This document shows positions 57,954 through 64,000 of a stretch of DNA of 64,000 nucleotides, piece by piece. Position 1 is the first letter of the stretch; every line of letters starts with the position of its first letter. The notes beneath the pieces are model-generated. The model did no database searches and was not told the DNA's origin. It saw only the letters and a list, made by a program, of their open reading frames with translations. The DNA comes from Asterella californica (lineage: Eukaryota; Streptophyta; Marchantiopsida; Marchantiales; Aytoniaceae). Made by a program: the position numbers and the translations under genes. The DNA lies in the NCBI GenBank assembly GCA_036924285.1, contig JAYKYS010000011.1:7874001-7938000 (forward strand), written 5' to 3'.

Positions 57954-58451
57954 TCATTTGCATGGATGCTCCAGATCACTATCACGAGCACTAGCCCCAT
58001 AAAAGGTTGATCTCTCGGCTGATTGATATCGAAGTCTTTCACCACAATGACCATTAACTGATTCTTTTCTTGATTGACCTTGTGGAGGTTCCGATCGACT
58101 ACCTGCAAGCTGCCTCACTGACGCTCGACGTCTTTGTGTATATTCGTAAAAGCTGTGGGGCTGACTGTTTCGATGACTCGTTTCAGCACTATTTGATGTT
58201 TCTGATCGTTGTTCGAATAATTTTCTACAACGAGCCTTCGCTCCATACCTGCACACTCTAACTCTATAGTTCAGAAAGTTCTTCAATTTATGACTCGCTC
58301 GGCTATTCAAGAAAGACCAACAGTCAACGGAGAAATCGAACTCCTTAAAGGATTCAAATTCTGATCCGAGACACACTTTGCTTGCAGCGACCCTGAGGGA
58401 CTCCAAAGTCTTGCCTTGGAGTAATCGACTCACTCCTCTCGCATCGGTCAT
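57954..58451 (-). pseudogene. MULE transposase N-terminal region
   Basis: Frame with FESFKEFDFSVDCWSFLN, then LKNFLNYRVRVCRYGAKARC, which resembles the N-terminal zinc-binding FAR1/WRKY-like module that precedes the MULE core in plant transposases. A Ser/Arg/Gln-rich linker follows. It terminates near 57954 where an overlapping frame (58108-57893) continues, pointing to a frameshift or intron. Confidence 0.45.
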
Positions 58452-58460
58452 TTCTCGTCG

Positions 58461-58679
58461 TCATCTTTCTAGCACGCTCTCCTCAGCAAGATCCTCAGAA
58501 CGTACATCCATAGTAAAGCTCCTTTCTTCATCTCCGAAATGCAATCCGTCTAAACAAACATCATTGTCGTTCTCAGTATCAAGATTCATAGCATTGCTTC
58601 GTTCGCTCGTCATATCGTTATCTCTGAATCTGTCCTTCTTATCACTCTCCACCGCCCCGCACTTCTGATCACTCTCCAC
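58461..58679 (-). CDS. Acidic ORF at the 5' side of the transposase gene
   Basis: 72 codons rich in Asp and Glu (NLDTENDNDVCLDGLHFGDE). They lie directly upstream of the N-terminal transposase frame on the same strand and 220-320 bp from the right TIR. It may be the start of the transposase reading frame (a 9-base gap and frame change separate them) or a separate small ORF. No homologue recognised. Confidence 0.3.
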   Translation of the reverse strand: MESDQKCGAVESDKKDRFRDNDMTSERSNAMNLDTENDNDVCLDGLHFGDEERSFTMDVRSEDLAEESVLER

Positions 58680-58899
58680 TCTCCGCCTCGCTCTGATCGC
58701 TACTCTCTCGGATTTATTCTCAGATTCAGTTCACTGTGTTCTTTTGACCGCCATCGTTAATGTGCCAGAACTTGTTATGATCTATTTCAAATGTGTTATG
58801 ATCTGTTTCACATGGATTGCGCTTGAGGTCTCAAGTCAGACTGTCTCTTTCCAGTTCTTTCCCGTGGAACACACCCATTCATCAGACGATACATTTTCA

Positions 58900-59151
58900 C
58901 GCCCCAAGTCAGACTGTACACGCATGCCACTAGACTGTGTACGCTGCGTTTCCACGCTCCACGTCAGACTATAAACGCATGTTCCATGTCAGACTGTTTA
59001 CAGTGACCTGGCATCACGGCTTGATCTACATGGCGCAGGATACTGGCATGACGGATGATGGGAGGTTGGGGGTATGATCAAGCAACCAAACGTTAAAAGG
59101 GGTATGATCAAGCGCAGCGATCGTACTGGGGGTATGATCAAGCCAATTCCT
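58900..59151 (-). repeat. Right TIR and subterminal repeats of the 10.4-kb Mutator-like element
   Basis: 58995-59151 is the inverted partner of 48779-48930. 58900-58995 holds four diverged units of the GTCTGACGTGGAGCGTG motif found at the left end, in inverse orientation. Confidence 0.85.
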
Positions 59152-59741
59152 CACGCTGTCTTGTACGACAGTCGGGTGCAGGTCGGGACTAGGCTGTTCT
59201 GAACCAAAGTTTCCGAGTTACAAGGTACGTCGTGAACGTAGACATGATCTCGAGTCGTGACCTAGAAAGCGTGATGTACAGGTTTTGGGTCACAACTCAC
59301 AACACTGTCAGAGTGATGCGACATGTTCGTCAGATTTCGTGTCCGGCTTGACTGCTGGCAACGGAGTGGACCACAAGTCGTGAATTCACACCTTCTCCTT
59401 CTTGTACACCCGCTCATGTAACGGGTGACTCCAAGGTAGCCCGTTATAGTTGATGGGCGAAATGTCACTAAGAGCATCCACCGGAGTATTGTAAATGCCC
59501 TGGCACGATAAACAATTTTGGTAACCAGTTGTTTCCTCCGCATGGTTCGCTAGAAAACACGGTGAAAGGCGTTTCTTAACTGTATATTCAGAGCATCTGC
59601 AGTTCACATCCTCTATCGAAAGATGTAGGATTTTGTATTTTTGAGTATTACCTTCTGAAGCGCAGCAGTCGAGTCAACACTTAGGTCTATTATTTATTTT
59701 CAACGTGTTTTTAAGCATAGATTAATAGATCATTTTTATTA

Positions 59742-59746
<5 letters not shown>

Positions 59747-59772
<26 letters not shown>
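59747..59772. repeat. TA microsatellite
   Basis: About 13 TA dinucleotides in a row. Confidence 0.95.
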
Positions 59773-59773
<1 letters not shown>

Positions 59774-60404
59774 TCCCCAGAGTTAAATCAACATGCATAT
59801 TCATCTCGTGTACCATCCGCGATAAATTTCAATCGATTCTTCTTCTTTTGTTTCGGAGGAGACTGGGAACTGGATCTTTCCAGTTTCCAGTCTTCGGGTG
59901 GCGATGCTCTTCGTTAGGGCTCTCCGGGTGGAGATCCACCCGGAGAGGTAGTTGAGTAGTACATCCGCAACGGGCTGGCATCACTCCAAGACGAAAAGCT
60001 CCAGTAATCTTGCATCGTGGTGAGGTCGCCAGTCGAAAGAAAAGCGCGGTACAGCAGATCGTTACACTAGTGGAGTAAAGCTGTGCCAAAACCAACTTAT
60101 CATTTATTAGAGCCGCAGTAGTAGAGTGTTGGAAAGCTACAACGGGATACAAGAAGTTGCCATATGACCTCCTCACCATCCTATTAGCACGTCTTCCTAG
60201 CGTTATCTTTCGCTAGAAAGTGTGTTTATGTAGTGTGCAGTGGATGAGGAAGAACCGTTCACGAAGAGGATCTATACTACACTGTCAAGGTGATACTAGG
60301 GGGTGCCAAAATACGAATTGAAAAACCTGCCGCGGCAGATGAAAATTTACCCGTTACACCGGTTCGGTCGAAACTTCAGCGAGCGGAAGGGACAAGTTTT
60401 GAAT

Positions 60405-60504
60405 TACCGTGATGTCTGCCGTGGCATATAATATCAATATAAATTATGGAGGAGAAAATAGAAATACCGTGATGTGTGTCGTGGACTATAATATCAATAT
60501 AAAT
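60405..60504. repeat. 60-bp tandem duplication
   Basis: TACCGTGATGT(C/G)TG(C/T)CGTGG, then ATAATATCAATATAAAT, repeats at 60405 and 60465. No coding potential. Confidence 0.85.
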
Positions 60505-63303
60505 ACCGTACGTTGAGGTAAGATTCGGCAGAAAATAATTAATAAGAAAAGGTTATGTGAGGAATTTTTAAAAATTACGTGAGTAGAGTGTCGAAATCTC
60601 CAAAAAATCAAAGCTGCTAAAATCTAGTATATTTTGAATAGACAATGAATGAATTACAGAAATTTGTATTTCTTAAAGTTAATACGAAAGTTTCAGAAAT
60701 TGGCCGAACTATTTTTATTTCCACTCTTGAGTGCAGAACCTCATTTCTTAAGAAAAAAACAATTATTCGGCAAACACACTAAATGTAATAACAAAAACTA
60801 AAATTCATAGCGAAAGCACTTTCTATCGCGACAGATTTCACGAGATCCTCATGGAGACTTCCGTGCGAGTTTTCCGTCACCGTCCGAAACTAAACGAACC
60901 TATTAGAGGGTGTCAAAAAAAATTGACTATTCAGTTTCTATCGCAGCAAATGGAATTTTCACCACTGGTGAAAAGTGCAGCATGTCGAAAGCGTTACTTC
61001 TTAAATTCATTTTGTTTATGATAGTAGAAATTAAATGACACCAATACTCACGATGTAGTTAAAAATCTGTATCTCACGGCTGAAATGAAGTGAGGAGTCT
61101 TGTCATTTCCATCAGAACTTAAGCGGCGGGAGGAAACATGCCCGTATATTCAAATTTTGACACCCATACTAGATCAGTTGAAGGAAGGTCGAACAGAAAC
61201 GCTGTGCATAGTGAATGAGTTATGGCCAGTTTTCTATCTACAGAGCATTAACTGAGTTCATCTTCTAGAGATCAAATTGTTCCGGATACATGTTATCGCT
61301 TACTTCGAGCGTAATTAGTTTAAGGTTAGGAATGATGAATAAGCATGCTCGATCAACTTCGGTACTTTTATTCTCTTTATTTTATAAGAATTATTATAAT
61401 TGTTATATAGATATTCTAGATTAAATTTAATAAAAATCAAATAATAATTTAAATATTATATGTTATTGTTCCAAGAGCTATGGGAACGTTGTTAGAAAAC
61501 CTGTAAGTGGAGTGCAGGACTATGCGCTTCAGAGTGTGCAAATTGTGAACCGGTTTTCGAATGTTCCTATCCTACGAGAACCATAATAAATTCTTCGGGC
61601 AAGAGCATCATTCAAGAAGTTCAGTTCAAGAAGAGCTCAAGTTGTAAGTACGTGTAACAGAGGGATCAGTAATACTTTCGAGAAGAAAAAGTTAAAGTTA
61701 AAGTTAAAGGACTAGGACTGGAGAAAAACTAAATCAAAATCAAATTCCTCTTGATAGTACATAGAAGAAAAGACTACCTGTAGAGGACAGGAATGAAGAG
61801 CTTTCCCGTTCCTTGTCATGCAAAGTCATTTCAACGTTCTCCCGCTCTTTTCTCATGTCCTCGGCTCGGCTGCTTGCTCGCTTGCTTGCTTCATCGAAAC
61901 AGATGAGGAAAACCAAAAGGCTAGAGATTTCCGCAAGATTCTCATAACAAGTTTCAGATATTACTGTAGGGGATATGGAAAGATCCCCCCTGATGCAGCA
62001 GCGAGGCCGAGCTTCGAAGTGTGCAAGAAAGTGACTGACGGACGGACAGACAGGAGGAGGCGCATGACAGTCCCCTCAGGACCGGCCTACAGTAGCCTTT
62101 TAGTTGGGACATTGAGAGTGTGTCTATCTAGCTGGCGGGTTCATCGACGAGGAGGAAGACTCAACTCGCGGGGCTCCAGACGGATCAGTGGATGCAGTCG
62201 CCTTTGCTTTGCTGGCTGGCGCAACGTGATCAATTTCTACGTCTTCGTCAGCGTTTGGAAGTGAGAGGTCCGTCTGTTCCATCTCTCCATCCCCATCTCA
62301 GAGGACAGCTTGGCGCGTCATTGTAATCTTGATCCTTTGTGCGGTATTTAAGCGCGGCAACAGATTTCGTCTGCAGATTTCGGGCATCTTCTCTCATCAA
62401 GGTTAGAAGGCCTGGTGGACGGTCGGTTAATCCCACTGCACGCACAATTCTAATTGTCTTCTTCAGTCTCACACAAGAAGCTAAGGAAAGAAGGCTAAGG
62501 AAGCTAAGGAAAGAAATGTTGTACACACCACCTTGTCAACAAGAAGTTGTAAGCACCTTATACACAGTTGAATGTAAGTCTGTTGATCAAACTTGGTTCC
62601 ATCATTTGTCGATCACATTTCTCGTTGTCTGTCATTGACCGGTAGCGGAGGCGCTTCCTGAAAGAGAAGGGAACGACAGATCAAACCAGTTGTAGTACTT
62701 GCTCGCATTCTCATCAGCCAGCATCAATGCTAGCGCCAGCAACTGGTGAGTCAATGGGTGAGTGTTCCGGATTTACCTACTTTTTGTGGCAGACTTTCTC
62801 ACTTGGTGTTATATCTGTTGGTAAGTGTTGTCCTGGGGGGAGCGAAAGAGTATTGCGTGGTTTGTACAGACAAGTCTGGTATTTGTGCCGGTGTACAAGT
62901 TGGAGCATCTTGCAAGCTGTATTCTTCGCTTTCGATTCAACGATTTGTAGAGGAAGTACACTTTGAAGCAGCAGCAGCTCCGAATTTCTACCACTTGTCT
63001 TTGATACTAATTTGATAATCAATAATAGAAGCAGTTTTACACTTGCAGTTCAGTTATGAAGAATTGTTTCCCTGTAATTTGGTACACCATATCTTAAATC
63101 GCTCCAGGATTTTACACCAATCCAAAATCCAAATTTTTTTCTTCAGATATCTTTCTTATGTCCGGATCGAGGATAGGACTCGGAAGGCTTCCAACCCAGC
63201 TGGTAATAAGTCTTCTGAAAGCTGAAGATCCATTAAATACCGTAAGTGCACCCTTCAAGTCTGGGAAAGAATACACAAGTTCACATGTGTGCCCAGCTAT
63301 ATA

Positions 63304-63340
63304 CTTACATACTTTCCCTCGCTTTGGGAAAGTATGTAAG
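63304..63340. repeat. Perfect 15-bp-arm hairpin
   Basis: Arms CTTACATACTTTCCC (63304-63318) and its exact complement (63326-63340) around the loop TCGCTTT. No T-run follows, so a Pol III terminator role is not suggested. Confidence 0.9.
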
Positions 63341-64000
63341 GAAAGCGTCACTGTAGATTAAACACGAAACTGTCTTAGTAGGAGTAGAGAATGTCTTATT
63401 AGGCTTATGCTCGCTGGTTTATTACCCAAGGGATGCTTCGACATGCTCGTGGTTGAAGCAGAACTACATTGCATAAGAGCCTTTCTCTTGGTTGACTGCA
63501 GTTATATTGCTGACGCCGCGTACCCTTACACATCCACCTTCTTCAACCAAGGGGGTGAAGCGGGTGGATGTGCAGGGGTGCATCTTTTGCCTTGCATACA
63601 TCAATATTAGATCACTGTCCACATCATTAGGAACTCTAAGTAATAACAGTTCATTAAACATCTTATCACAATATCTTGTTCATTGTAAAGTGTGTGATGG
63701 TTGAGGTGTGACAACTATAGAGGTGTTTCAGTTTTTTGGGTGTTACATAGAGGAGGAGAAAAAGAGTGATAAACTTCTCGGAATGAGTGTTTTATGACAT
63801 AAAGGCGGTGAAGATTACCGTTTTAGAATTCGGAATGAGTCATATTTAAATGTAGTGTATTAATCAAAAGCAACGTTTAAAGATGTCAGGTTATCACAGT
63901 CAAATCGTTGATTAAACCTCCGGTATGTACTACAAGTTCTCTTGATAGTATTATTTATACATGAATAGTAGTATTTATAGATGGTTGGTTAATGCATGTT

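Larger units (their letters stand above)
48779..59151. mobile_element. Large (~10.4 kb) Mutator-like element with transposase and cargo genes
   Basis: The TIRs 48779-48930 and 58995-59151 are inverted copies starting AGGAATTGG(T/C)TTGATCAT. A degenerate direct repeat, CACGCTGCTTC at 48768-48778 and CACGCTGTCTT at 59152-59162 (8 of 11 matching), looks like an aged target duplication. Inside, from left: 50-bp subterminal repeats, an RPA-like ORF (+), palindrome array 1, a multi-exon gene (-) with an FCP1-like fragment, palindrome array 2, an RGG-rich first exon (-), and the MULE transposase gene (-). TIR length, transposase type and 9-11 bp duplication all fit the Mutator superfamily. The transposase frames are split, partly perhaps by introns, so current activity is unclear. 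Confidence 0.85.
59163..64000. other. Unassigned right flank with small repeats
   Basis: No gene is recognised. Frames at 59829-60179 (-), 61818-62264 (+), 62727-63015 (+) lack known domains. 59635-59740 is related to 3225-3360. A TA microsatellite lies at 59747-59772. A 60-bp duplication (TACCGTGATGT...ATAATATCAATATAAAT) starts at 60405 and 60465. Hairpins lie at 63304-63340 and 63522-63579. GAAGCTAAGGAAAGAAGGCTAAGGAAGC-type purine repeats lie near 62476-62515. The 62.3-63.0 kb part is less AT-rich and could hold an unrecognised gene. Confidence 0.35.

Noticed and set aside
61818..62264. 148-codon plus-strand ORF
   Set aside because: No domain or signal recognised; low-complexity Arg/Ser-rich segments typical of chance frames.
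1..64000. tRNA genes
   Set aside because: Searched by eye for B-box words (GGTTCGAATCC type); only isolated partial matches such as GTTCGACC in the LTRs, with no cloverleaf.

Overview
The window reads as nuclear DNA of a land plant. Evidence: a PTAC5-type plastid nucleoid protein gene split into six small exons, an intronless AP180/ANTH clathrin adaptor of the plant type, a Ty3/gypsy chromovirus primed by initiator tRNA-Met, and abundant Mutator-like elements. Gene density is very low and most of the sequence is transposable-element derived. The non-LTR family with an N-terminal C2H2 finger and a restriction-like C-terminal domain makes me lean to a bryophyte or other early-diverging lineage, but I cannot name the species.

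Layout. 1-4.3 kb: decayed L1-like LINE (+), interrupted by a hairpin repeat. 5.2-6.9 kb: 5'-truncated 3' end of a ZnF-RT-RLE retroelement (+). 9.1-9.8 kb: non-autonomous Mutator-type element with a perfect 10-bp target duplication. 10.7-17.9 kb: full-length Ty3/gypsy chromovirus (-) with both LTRs and PBS but a broken polyprotein. 19.3-22.4 kb: PTAC5-like gene (-). 23.3-28.4 kb: longer copy of the same ZnF-RT-RLE retroelement (-). 28.6-29.0 kb: short tandem repeats. 29-43 kb: AT-rich gene desert with two pogo-type MITEs, tandem repeats and palindromes. 44.9-46.8 kb: AP180/ANTH gene (+). 48.0-48.7 kb: small Mutator element with an exact 10-bp target duplication. 48.8-59.15 kb: a ~10.4 kb Mutator-like element of the same TIR family. 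59-64 kb: unassigned sequence with small repeats.

The 10.4 kb element is the most interesting object. Its ~150-bp TIRs continue into 50-bp subterminal repeats. It carries a MULE transposase gene (MULE core, SWIM-like remnant, CCHC knuckle) on the minus strand next to the right end, an RPA70-type OB-fold ORF just inside the left end, and a multi-exon gene with an RGG-rich start, an unknown helical domain, a coiled coil and an FCP1/NIF-like phosphatase fragment. That gene is bracketed by two ~1-kb arrays built from two kinds of short palindrome (GCGATACA-N3-TGTATCGC and GCGAAACA-Nx-TGTTTCGC). The spacers show that the arrays face each other as inverted repeats, like the ends of a foldback transposon. 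I know of no described element with this arrangement.

Only the two host genes (PTAC5-like and AP180-like) look intact; they are unrelated in function and sit as islands among repeats.
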